From Halomonas dongshanensis (GTDB lineage Bacteria > Pseudomonadota > Gammaproteobacteria > Pseudomonadales > Halomonadaceae): a stretch of DNA of 64,000 bases. The stretch lies in contig NZ_JAJISC010000003.1 in the NCBI RefSeq assembly GCF_024790395.1, positions 124,001 to 188,000 on the forward strand, in the 5' to 3' direction. Below, piece after piece: positions 15,429 to 23,842 of this stretch (position 1 is its first letter; each line of letters opens with the position of its first letter). Below the pieces are notes generated by a model. It was given only the letters and a program-made list of their open reading frames with translations, did no database searches and was not told where the DNA came from. Position numbers and translations under genes: made by a program.

Positions 15429-18380
15429 ATGTTGGCATCTTTGACTCGCGCTTGGCGGCGCTGGCGACATAAAAGCGCTTCCGGCACGAACCCCGAAGAG
15501 CGTGCGGTTCATGCCAGATTCGATCCCGAGTGGTATTTGACCAAATACCCGGATGTGGCCGCCGCCGGACTAGACCCCTGGCAGCACTACTGGCACCACG
15601 GTAGGTTTGAGAACCGCTTGCCAAGGCGTAACCGCGCGCTAGAGTGGGACCACGCGCTATGGCGCGGCGCGGAAAACGTTGTGCTATCTCGGCTGGGTGT
15701 GCTGGTGAATGACCAGGAGGCCAGCGAAGAAGAGCGCTTTACGGCACGGCTCGCTTTTGCGCGTTGGTACCGCTGGAAAGAGCAGTGGGAAGATGTCATC
15801 AAGATACTTGCGCCCCAAGGCGTACTCATTGAAGGTGGGGCGCCGCTCACGCCTAACCCTGCCTTACTGCTCGTGGAAGCGTGTTGTCGGTTATCGCTGG
15901 ATGACTGCGAGTCGGCCCACCAGGGCTTGCTCGATCAAGCGCTGACGTTTTTGGAGCGTGCCTTCCCAGATACAGCAGATACCGCGCTTGCAAAAGCCAA
16001 TGCTCAGCATCCGCAAGGTGATGTGCTGCAGGCGCTGAACCGTTTTTACGCACGCCGGGGCTTGCAAACGCTTACACCGTTCGAGCCTGCGCTTGCACCA
16101 AGTTTGGATAACCTTACCGCGAACGCTACTGAAACGGACGATACATCGGTTACGGGAGCGCTAGTATCGGTCATCGTGCCGGTCTACAACGCACAAGCCG
16201 CGCTAGATACCGTACTGCGTGGCTTGTGTGCTCAGCGGGGCGTTCGGCTCGAGATTTTGGCGGTAGACGATGCCAGCGAAGACGAGTCGGTTGCCGTGCT
16301 CGAGCGTTGGCAAGCGTGCTGCCCATCACACGTTAGCTTGGTGGTGCTCCGGCATGAGTCGAATCAGGGCGCCTATGCAGTACGTAATACAGGCGCGGCG
16401 CACGCTTCTGGCGCTTTCATCACCGTTCACGATAGCGACGATTGGTCTCACCCGGAAAAACTGTGCCAGCAACTGGTTGTACTAAAAGAGAACGCCAGCG
16501 CCAAGGCATCGCTCTCTCACTGGGTGCGTGCCACTCCCGAGCTTTTGTTTCATCGCTGGCGCCTGGATGAGTATGGCTGGGTATATCCGAATATCTCGTC
16601 GTTGATGATCCGCCGTGAGGTTCTCGAGACGCTGGGCTTTTGGGATGAAGTGAAGGTAAATGCCGATACGGAATACCGAGAACGTATCGAAGCTGCGTAC
16701 GGGGCAGGTAGCGTTGTAGAAGTGCTTCCAGGAGTGCCATTGTCTTTTGGGCGTTCTAGCCTGAATTCGCTAAGCCAGCAAAGCGCTTCACACGTGGTTT
16801 CTCAGTTTGGAGGCATGCGCTATCACTACATGGAAGCGGCTCGCCAGTGGCACCGCCAAGCGCAAGCGCCCTCGGATCTCTATCTGCCAAGAAATCCCAG
16901 CGCAAGGTCCTTTCAAGCGCCGGTTGCCATGTTGCGCACCTTATCTGAAGCGTTAAACGCTTCGCTCAGCGATGAGCAGCGACTGCGTGCTTCCTCGCTG
17001 TTCGATCCTGGCTGGTATTTAGAGCGCTACATCGATTTGCAGTCGGCGATGATTGAACCGTTTGACCACTTTTGTACAGTGGGGGCAGGGGAGGGGCGTG
17101 ATCCCGGGCCTGATTTTTCCACGACGGGATACGCACGCCGCTTTCAGCAAGCATTGTCTGAAAGTGGCCTGGCGGCCTGGGCGCATTATCTGCGTGCAGT
17201 AGAAGATGACCGAGCCAGGCTAGACGACGCTTTGCCCATATGGGAAGGCGAGCGTGCTCATGTAGGCAGGCCAACTGTAATGCTATGTGCCCATCAAGTA
17301 GGCGCAACACTTTTTGGCGCCGAGCGCAGTCTGCTCGATGTGCTCGACGCTCTGAATACTCTGGCATATAACGTTGTGGTACTGCTGCCTGAAGCAGGTA
17401 ATGCGGCATACGAAGCCATGCTGCTAGCGCGGTGTAAGGCGCTGGCCGTAGTGCCTTATGGTTGGTGGCAACAAGGTAAGCACCCTCATCCCAAAACGGT
17501 GGCGCACATTGGCCGTTTGTTGGCGCGTTTCGCTATCGATGTCGTACACGTCAATACGCTGGTGTTGGACGAGCCATTGGCTGCCGCGCGAGAAGCGAAT
17601 ATACCCACTGTGGTGCATGTGCGTGAACTGCCTGCTTTCGATCGAGCGCTATGCCAAACGCTAGGTGCCACACCCGAGCAGATCGTCGAGCGTACTCATG
17701 CGGTGAGCGACATGATCATCGCCAACTCGGAGGCCGTCGCGCAAGCGTTTCAGGGGCGGGGGTCGACGCCTGTTCGTATCGTACCCAACACCATCACCAT
17801 GGCGCCGCTGCTGGCACTCCTGCCACCGAAAATGGATGCGGAAGAGCCATTTCGGGTCGGCATGCTGAGTAGCAACCTGCCCAAGAAGGGGCTCGATGAT
17901 ATCGTGCGCGTAGCGCGTGGGCTGGAGAATGATGCTCCTCATATACGGCTAGAACTTTTTGGCCCACTCAGCCCGGCGCTGACGTATATATTGCACCACT
18001 CGCCCCCCGCTAACCTTCATTATGGGGGCTACATAGCCGACCCATCCGAGGCACTCAAACTAGTGCACGCCGTGGTGAACCTCTCGCATTTTCAAGAGTC
18101 TTTTGGGCGCACGGTGCTAGAGGCAATGGCGGCTTCGCGTCCTGTGGTGGCTTATGCGTGGGGAGCCTTGCCTGAGTTGATCATTGAGGGCGAAAACGGC
18201 TATCTCGTACCCTTCGGTGATACGGAAGCAGTGGCTGAGTGCCTTCTGCGATTAAGCTTGTCGCACGATTTATGCTGTCGTTTGGGGAACGCAGGTAGGC
18301 AGCGAGCTACTGAGCATTATAGTGCCGCACGGCTTGCGCAGGCACTGCGTAAGAGCTACGACGTGTTAGATGCGGTATGA
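15429..18380 (+). CDS. Large glycosyltransferase with GT2 and GT4 domains and two FDxxWY modules
   Basis: About 983 residues from ATG 15429; an in-frame TTG at 15408 lies almost in the terminator and is less likely. Order: FDPEWYLTKYPDVAAAGLDP module (about 30-65); a linker; GT2 domain (about 235-450) with VSVIVPVYNAQAALD, ILAVDDASEDESV and a DSDDWSHPEKL metal-binding motif; a second module FDPGWYLERYIDLQS (about 535-600); GT4 domain (about 620-975) with PTVMLCAHQVGATLFGAERS, an acceptor loop, and NLSHFQESFGRTVLEAMAASRP with the E-x7-E region and EGENGYLVPFGD. It probably adds two sugars to the capsule repeat. No membrane segment is seen, so it is cytoplasmic. Confidence 0.88.
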   Translation: MLASLTRAWRRWRHKSASGTNPEERAVHARFDPEWYLTKYPDVAAAGLDPWQHYWHHGRFENRLPRRNRALEWDHALWRGAENVVLSRLGVLVNDQEASEEERFTARLAFARWYRWKEQWEDVIKILAPQGVLIEGGAPLTPNPALLLVEACCRLSLDDCESAHQGLLDQALTFLERAFPDTADTALAKANAQHPQGDVLQALNRFYARRGLQTLTPFEPALAPSLDNLTANATETDDTSVTGALVSVIVPVYNAQAALDTVLRGLCAQRGVRLEILAVDDASEDESVAVLERWQACCPSHVSLVVLRHESNQGAYAVRNTGAAHASGAFITVHDSDDWSHPEKLCQQLVVLKENASAKASLSHWVRATPELLFHRWRLDEYGWVYPNISSLMIRREVLETLGFWDEVKVNADTEYRERIEAAYGAGSVVEVLPGVPLSFGRSSLNSLSQQSASHVVSQFGGMRYHYMEAARQWHRQAQAPSDLYLPRNPSARSFQAPVAMLRTLSEALNASLSDEQRLRASSLFDPGWYLERYIDLQSAMIEPFDHFCTVGAGEGRDPGPDFSTTGYARRFQQALSESGLAAWAHYLRAVEDDRARLDDALPIWEGERAHVGRPTVMLCAHQVGATLFGAERSLLDVLDALNTLAYNVVVLLPEAGNAAYEAMLLARCKALAVVPYGWWQQGKHPHPKTVAHIGRLLARFAIDVVHVNTLVLDEPLAAAREANIPTVVHVRELPAFDRALCQTLGATPEQIVERTHAVSDMIIANSEAVAQAFQGRGSTPVRIVPNTITMAPLLALLPPKMDAEEPFRVGMLSSNLPKKGLDDIVRVARGLENDAPHIRLELFGPLSPALTYILHHSPPANLHYGGYIADPSEALKLVHAVVNLSHFQESFGRTVLEAMAASRPVVAYAWGALPELIIEGENGYLVPFGDTEAVAECLLRLSLSHDLCCRLGNAGRQRATEHYSAARLAQALRKSYDVLDAV

Positions 18381-18445
18381 AAACAGTGAACCTGCGATGC
18401 TGTTAGCAACATGTAGGGCGTTACACATGGCCGAATTTTGAAAGG

Positions 18446-19855
18446 ATGCGCTGTTTGGGTACGACAAGTGAATTGAAGAGTTGGTTGAAGCGATATCTAT
18501 CCGACAGCAATGAAGCGTCATGGGATGAGTCTCCGATCTTGCGTTGGGAGCTCGATTATCCCTCGTCTCTACGTGAACCTCGCTTTACCGGCGCGGGGCG
18601 TATTGTGCAGGGTTGGGTGCTGCTACAGCATACGCAAGCGCATTTGCTATCCAATATTCGTATCGTGGCGGCTTGGACGACGAACTTCGAACTTTGCCAT
18701 CCACTTGAGATCGAGCGCCCCGATGTAATTGAGCGAGTGCTTAAGGCAAAGTCCGATGTGCATCCACAGCGATTTTGTGGATTTCGTTTTACCATTCCTC
18801 GTCACATCAGTGATTTTGCATTGTGGCTCGAGTGTGGAAAACAGCGCTGGCTTCTCCAGGAGGTAAGCGTGGATGGTGTTGCTACGTTGGAGAGCCCGGC
18901 GATACTCAAAGTGCTAGAAGGTAAGTCGGGTTGGCTATTTTTGGATAACGATACCAATGGTAGCGTCGATCAGTACCGTGGGCGATTACGCTTGACCACT
19001 GCGGGGCTAGCCACCTGGCAGGCGTACCTCGCAAGGTTCCACGCTATTGCCGAGCGTGTTGGTGCCCGCTCGGCAATGTTGGTAGCACCTTCCAAGGAGA
19101 GCGTAATGGGACCACATTACCACCCTTGTGACGAAGGCAGCGGGGGGCCAATAAGCCAGCTATTGGGATTGCCTGAAGCCAATCAGCTCGTGTACCCGGT
19201 TCGCGAACTAAACGCCCTTGGTGATTCCGCGTTCATTCAGAATGATAGCCACTGGGCACAACGCGGTGCCATGCAGGCTACTTGTGCGCTAGCAAGTGCG
19301 CTTGGGTTGGATGACGAAGCAGTGAAGGCGGTGTTTGCAAAAGACACCTATCAGCCGCGCACACTGGTAGGCGATCTAGGTAATAAATTTTCTCCGCAGC
19401 GCACCTGCGAAATCCAGGCATTACGCTCGTTCAACTACAACCGGTATCGGCATTTCGATAACGGCTTACCCAATTTTGGGCGCCTGCTAGTGCTCGTTTA
19501 TCCCAAGGCATTGCTGACTAGCACTTGCTTGATTTTTGGTTCCTCATCCAGCTATTCGATGTTCAATTATTTAAGCCGCTTGTTCCAGCGGGTAGTGTTC
19601 GTGCATAGCGCCGGTAGCCTCGATCCCGAGCTTGTCGAGGCTGTACGCCCAGAGTTTCTAGTCGTGCAGACCAATGCACGTTTCGTGGTTCAGATTCCAA
19701 AGGTGAAGCAGCCGCTCGAAGCGCTAGTCGCTGATAAGCGTGCTCGGCTAACCCCAGAAGAGCAAGCGTTGGTGGCAGAGCGCAGAGTAGACGTCGATAA
19801 GGAAGACGCTACGATAACGAGCCTGGGGCTGGTGCCCTGGGTAGTAAGTAAGTGA
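18446..19855 (+). CDS. AlgX/AlgJ-like SGNH hydrolase-domain protein, possible polysaccharide O-acetyltransferase
   Basis: This 469-residue protein has an N-terminal domain of about 140 residues that I do not recognise. It is followed by an AlgJ/AlgX-type domain starting ILKVLEGKSGWLFLDND, with LVAPSKESVMGPHY and the catalytic-type Asp-Ser-His-Trp in FIQNDSHWAQRGA (compare TDTHW in AlgJ). GSSSSYSMFNYLSRLF further on supplies the Ser-containing block. This fold O-acetylates alginate or other exopolysaccharides in the periplasm, but no signal peptide is visible here, so a cytoplasmic or glycosyltransferase-linked role is possible. The ATG at 18446 overlaps its own AAAGGA; TTG 18455 has better spacing. 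Confidence 0.7.
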   Translation: MRCLGTTSELKSWLKRYLSDSNEASWDESPILRWELDYPSSLREPRFTGAGRIVQGWVLLQHTQAHLLSNIRIVAAWTTNFELCHPLEIERPDVIERVLKAKSDVHPQRFCGFRFTIPRHISDFALWLECGKQRWLLQEVSVDGVATLESPAILKVLEGKSGWLFLDNDTNGSVDQYRGRLRLTTAGLATWQAYLARFHAIAERVGARSAMLVAPSKESVMGPHYHPCDEGSGGPISQLLGLPEANQLVYPVRELNALGDSAFIQNDSHWAQRGAMQATCALASALGLDDEAVKAVFAKDTYQPRTLVGDLGNKFSPQRTCEIQALRSFNYNRYRHFDNGLPNFGRLLVLVYPKALLTSTCLIFGSSSSYSMFNYLSRLFQRVVFVHSAGSLDPELVEAVRPEFLVVQTNARFVVQIPKVKQPLEALVADKRARLTPEEQALVAERRVDVDKEDATITSLGLVPWVVSK

Positions 19856-19952
19856 CGATGCGCCTAGCATGGCGCTGGTTTTCAAGGATGTTGATTAGCA
19901 TGGAGGCTGTTACTATGCCCGATTTCTGTTGGTTGGGTGGCCCACGAGTTTC

Positions 19953-22202
19953 ATGACTAAGTTCTCTTCCGTACGTGATCGCATTCGGTTGCCCCATCAT
20001 CGAAGCCCCAAAATGTGGGTGCCTCTACAGCAGCTGAGGAAGGCTGAAACGCCAGAGAGCTGGGCATCATTAGGAGCTGAGCCACTGTTTCAGCTAAAAG
20101 GCCACTTACCTTGGCCTGGCTGGAATATGATCGAGATTGATAGTGCCTGTGGCACTGGGCGTGCTGTCGCGACGTTGACGCTCGAATCCGCCCGACGTGA
20201 AATTACCTATACGTTTCCTTTGCGACATGGTAAGTCCACGAAGCGCTTGGTATTCGTGCCTTGGGGAGTCAAGCGAGCTACGTTTTCGCCCATGAGCTCT
20301 ATAGGCCAGTTCTCACTTCGATCAATACGATTCATTTGGCTAACTCCGACGTTTGCCTATAGTCGCATCGTTCAGCGATTAGCGAGCATGCATCGTCATT
20401 ATCGTGATATGACGCAAAAACAGGTGATGCTGAGTCTCAAGCAGCAAGGCCGTACGCAGAGCCGATCTTGGCAGGCTATCGCGCTCGAGGACTATGACAG
20501 CACCTTCTTGAGTATGTCGATCAAGCGGCATTACCAGAAGTGGATTCGATTGATCGAGCAGCGCCGGGTTCCCAGCGAGCATGATATTCGCAGCCAGAGT
20601 CGTTTCGCTTGTAGCATTTTGCTTGCGGCTGGGCCTTCCATCAACAATGAAGAGGTGCTCAAGGCGCAACTCAACCAGAGCCTGGCGAGCTTGGCGGAAC
20701 AATCGTTGGCACCCACGCAAGCCGTACTATTACTACCTTCCGAAGCTAACGTGGGCTTACAGGAATGGCTCGCTGAGTGGCAGCGTGAACTTACGTGTCT
20801 TCAAGTAGTGGCGTCTGATGCCGCTAGCATTGCAGCGCTGCGTGTGGAAGCACTTTCTCAGGCAGAGTGGGATTGGGTGTGGTTCTTACAGCCAGGTGAT
20901 CGCTTGGCTAATCATGCGCTCTACCACGCCGCCAACATCGCCAAAGACCATCCAGAAGCCCAGGCCTTGGTAGCAGATGAGGATAGTCTGGACGCGCAAG
21001 GCATACGCCATTCGCCGCTGTTCAAGCCGGATTACAATGCTGATCTGCTGCTGTCGATGCCCTACATGGGGCGCGCCGTATGTTATCGGAGAGAGTGTTT
21101 AACCCGATTGAGCTTCGAGGTGGTTGACCAGCGGGCTGATGATGCTAACTGGCTGGACTATGCCCAGGCGCTGGAGCTCACCCGCCAGGATGCTTTTTCC
21201 TCTAGCTGGTATGCGCACGTACCCCATATTGCATATCACGGCATGCAAAGGGAGGCTTTGGATAATTACGTCTCGTTGGTTCAGCACCACCTCGATCAGG
21301 TTCAGGCAGGTGTGTGGGTGGGAGATGGGCTTTTACCTGGCACACAGCGCGTACGCTGGCCGATGCCCGACCCGCAGCCGCTAGTCAGCTTGCTCGTACC
21401 TACCCGCGATGGTGTCGATATTCTGCGCCCCTGCGTCGATGCGCTCTTGGAGCGTACGGACTATACCCATTTCGAGCTGTTGATTCTGGATAATCAAAGT
21501 ACCTGCGTTGAAACCCTGGCCTACCTGCGAGAGGTAGAAGCACGGGATGGCCGGGTGAAAGTGCTGCGTTGGGATCATCCGTTCAACTATTCGGCCATCA
21601 ATAACTTTGGCGCTGCACAGGCGAAGGGCAGCATCATCGGTTTGATTAACAACGACATCGAGCCAATGGAGGGAACGTGGCTCACCGAGATGGTCGAACA
21701 AGTGTCTAGGCCGGAGATTGGCTGTGTTGGTGCCAAGCTCTACTACCCGAATGAGACAGTGCAGCACGGTGGCGTAATCTTGGGGCTGGGTGGCATGGCG
21801 GGGCATGCACACCGCTTCTTTCAGCGCGAAGAAGACGGCTACATGGGCCGCTTGAAGGTCACCCAGAATCTCTCTGCCGTAACCGCAGCATGCTTGCTGG
21901 TGCGCAAGTCCGTTTTCGATGAAGTAGGCGGTTTGAACGAAGCCAGTTTGGCCGTGGCCTATAATGACGTCGACCTTTGCATCAAGGTACGCGAAGCGGG
22001 CTACCGTAATCTCTGGACGCCCTATGCCGTGCTTTACCATCACGAATCCATCTCACGCGGAGCCGATGATACCCCCGAGAAGCGAGCCCGCTGGCTAAGC
22101 GAATACGCCTACATGCGCAAGACCTGGGGCGAATTGCTCGACAGCGACCCCGCGTATAACCCGAATTTGACGCTGGTGCACGAGGATTTTTCGTTGCGTT
22201 AG
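19953..22202 (+). CDS. Glycosyltransferase with two GT2-type domains (RfbN/RfbF-like end)
   Basis: About 749 residues from ATG 19953; TTG 19929 is an alternative. The first about 215 residues are unassigned. A degenerate GT2-like segment (about 220-470; ACSILLAAGPSINNEEV ... WVWFLQPGDRLANHALYHA) lacks a clear DxD. The full GT2 domain follows (about 470-745) with PLVSLLVPTRDGVDILRPCVDALL, FELLILDNQS, and IIGLINNDIEPMEGTWL where NND takes the DxD place. VAYNDVDLCIKVREAGYRNLWTP contains the general-base region of rhamnosyl/O-antigen transferases. It sits at the end of the glycosyltransferase run and is followed by heptamer and REPIN repeats. Confidence 0.85.
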   Translation: MTKFSSVRDRIRLPHHRSPKMWVPLQQLRKAETPESWASLGAEPLFQLKGHLPWPGWNMIEIDSACGTGRAVATLTLESARREITYTFPLRHGKSTKRLVFVPWGVKRATFSPMSSIGQFSLRSIRFIWLTPTFAYSRIVQRLASMHRHYRDMTQKQVMLSLKQQGRTQSRSWQAIALEDYDSTFLSMSIKRHYQKWIRLIEQRRVPSEHDIRSQSRFACSILLAAGPSINNEEVLKAQLNQSLASLAEQSLAPTQAVLLLPSEANVGLQEWLAEWQRELTCLQVVASDAASIAALRVEALSQAEWDWVWFLQPGDRLANHALYHAANIAKDHPEAQALVADEDSLDAQGIRHSPLFKPDYNADLLLSMPYMGRAVCYRRECLTRLSFEVVDQRADDANWLDYAQALELTRQDAFSSSWYAHVPHIAYHGMQREALDNYVSLVQHHLDQVQAGVWVGDGLLPGTQRVRWPMPDPQPLVSLLVPTRDGVDILRPCVDALLERTDYTHFELLILDNQSTCVETLAYLREVEARDGRVKVLRWDHPFNYSAINNFGAAQAKGSIIGLINNDIEPMEGTWLTEMVEQVSRPEIGCVGAKLYYPNETVQHGGVILGLGGMAGHAHRFFQREEDGYMGRLKVTQNLSAVTAACLLVRKSVFDEVGGLNEASLAVAYNDVDLCIKVREAGYRNLWTPYAVLYHHESISRGADDTPEKRARWLSEYAYMRKTWGELLDSDPAYNPNLTLVHEDFSLR

Positions 22203-22206
22203 GGGC

Positions 22207-22248
22207 GTAAGTAGTTGAGCGTGAATGGTAAGTAGTGAATTGTGAGTG
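22207..22248 (+). repeat. heptanucleotide array, six units
   Basis: GTAAGTA, GTTGAGC, GTGAATG, GTAAGTA, GTGAATT and GTGAGTG follow one another without slip, starting 5 bases after the preceding stop and ending 10 bases before a REPIN. Confidence 0.9.
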
Positions 22249-22257
22249 GTATTTCAA

Positions 22258-22691
22258 GTAGCGTGGGTAAGCGCAGCGCACCCGCAGCGGCGGCCCGGCG
22301 CGAAAGCAGCGCGCAGCGGTGCTGGTGTTTATTACCGTGGCTTAATGGGGCGGCCTGTCGGCCGCTTCGCGGGTGCCTCGCTGCGCTCGTTACGCCACGC
22401 TACGGGTGGGGTTGGGTTTGTAGCGTGGGTAAGCGCAGCGCACCCGCGAAAGCAGCGCGCAGCGGTGCCGGTATTTGTGGCGGTGGCTCGGGGCGGCCTA
22501 CCGGCCGCTTCGCGGGTGCCTCGCTGGCGCTCGTTACGCCACGCTACGGTGGGATTGGGTTTGTAGCGTGGGTAAGCGCAGCGCACCCGTGGAAGCAGCG
22601 CGATAGCGGTGCCAGTATTTGTTGCGGTGGCTTGAGTGCGGCCTATCGGCCGCTTCGCGGGTGCCTCGCTGCGCTCGTTACGCCACGCTAC
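22258..22691. repeat. three REPINs in tandem
   Basis: Inverted REP pairs lie at 22258-22403, 22420-22547 and 22563-22691. Each begins GTAGCGTGGGTAAGCGCAGC ... CACCCGC and ends GCGGGTGCCTCGCTGCGCTC ... CCACGCTAC, so GTAG heads face outwards on both strands. A GGCGGCC(TATC)GGCCGC hairpin lies in the middle. Linkers of 15-16 bases contain GGTGGGNTTGGGTTT. The array fills the gene-free stretch 22249-22768 except for the last about 75 bases, where I see only the next gene's leader. Confidence 0.93.
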
Positions 22692-22768
22692 GGGGCGTAT
22701 GTGATATGCATCGTTCAACGGAAGGTTATGTGCTCGGTATTTCTTATTTAATCGAAAGGAAGTGGTGA

Positions 22769-23809
22769 TTGGTTAACCAGTGGACGGTATTGAGCGATGG
22801 TGCGCAGCCGACAGAGGATATTTATTTTCTGGCGTCGGCAGCTCCCGTACTTGAGGCAAGTGGGGCGAGAGTTCAGCGTATTACCGCATCGCGCTCGGCG
22901 CCATTGGCCTGGTGGCAGCAGCTTCGTTATGGGGCGGAGCTACGGGGCCATCATCTCATTGTGTGCCGTTCGTTACCGCTTCATTGGATACAGTGGCTAG
23001 AGCGTCATCGGCACCGCTTCGTCGCTCTCACCTATTTGATTGATGACGACTTGGGCGCGGCCGCAGATGATACATCGCTGCCTACAGCGTATCGCGAAAG
23101 GATGGCCCGAGTAGCTGCGTTGCAGCCCCGCTTATTGGCGCTTGCCGATAGAGTGGTAGCCTGTAGTGATCAGTTGGCAGAGCGACTGCGCCTTTACCAC
23201 GGGAATGTACAGGTATTGACGCCCCCGTTGCTGGCACCACTTCCCTCCCGCGAACATTTGGTGACAGGCCCTGGTGCCGAGTCCCCTTGGCGGCTAGGTT
23301 TTCATGGCACCCGAGCGCATATCGGCGATCTTCAGCATATCGCCCCGGCCCTTGCCGCACTGCAAACCGAGCGAGACGATACCCATCTCGAGATCATGTT
23401 GGGCGCATATACGCCCGCTAATCTAGCTGTACTACCTAGAACCAGCACGCCTAAGCCACTACCGTGGAATGAATTTCAGGCTTACCAGCAGCAACAGCGA
23501 GTGCATATCGGCTTGGCGCCTCTATGGGATTCGCCGTTCAATCGCGGTAAGTCTTTCATCAAGTTTTTGGATATTGCGGCCATGGGGGGCGTGGGTATCT
23601 ATTCACGGCGCTACCCATATACCGAGGTCGTACAGCACGGTGTGAACGGGTTACTGGCCGATGATGCGCCTTCGGCCTGGGCCGAGTGCCTGGTAAGGTT
23701 GCTCGATCATCCAACTGATGCTGCGCGAATGGCTGCCCAGGCTGCCGAAGATGCTAAACACATCGGGGCGTGCGACAAGGCAATCGCCATTTGGCAAGGG
23801 CGGCAATAA
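22769..23809 (+). CDS. GT4-like glycosyltransferase
   Basis: This 346-residue protein starts at TTG 22769 with AAAGGA eight bases upstream. The C-terminal half is a GT-B nucleotide-sugar domain: WRLGFHGTRAHIGDLQHIAPAL, then HIGLAPLWDSPFNRGKSFIKFLDIAAMGGVGIYS and VVQHGVNGLLADDAPSAWAECL, the last being the usual EhhxxGxNGhLhxxxd-like block. The N-terminal acceptor domain is weakly conserved (YLIDDDLG; ADRVVACSDQLAERL). It was probably recruited to the same capsule pathway; linkage not predictable. It is only 3 bases from the next possible reading frame and about 33 bases from the pgm start, so the two are co-transcribed. Confidence 0.82.
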   Translation: MVNQWTVLSDGAQPTEDIYFLASAAPVLEASGARVQRITASRSAPLAWWQQLRYGAELRGHHLIVCRSLPLHWIQWLERHRHRFVALTYLIDDDLGAAADDTSLPTAYRERMARVAALQPRLLALADRVVACSDQLAERLRLYHGNVQVLTPPLLAPLPSREHLVTGPGAESPWRLGFHGTRAHIGDLQHIAPALAALQTERDDTHLEIMLGAYTPANLAVLPRTSTPKPLPWNEFQAYQQQQRVHIGLAPLWDSPFNRGKSFIKFLDIAAMGGVGIYSRRYPYTEVVQHGVNGLLADDAPSAWAECLVRLLDHPTDAARMAAQAAEDAKHIGACDKAIAIWQGRQ

Positions 23810-23842
23810 TTAATGATTCAGATTCAAAGAGCGGAGAGCGCT

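Noticed and set aside
22258..22691. CRISPR array
   Set aside because: Repeats are long inverted pairs with internal hairpins, irregular spacing and conserved linkers; there are no unique spacers of uniform length and no cas genes.
22242..22751. Open frames through the REPIN arrays (also near 2852-3339, 29126-29885, 38389-38655)
   Set aside because: They merely translate repeat units (recurrent Val-Ala-Trp-Arg-Asn-Glu and the like) with no start signals.
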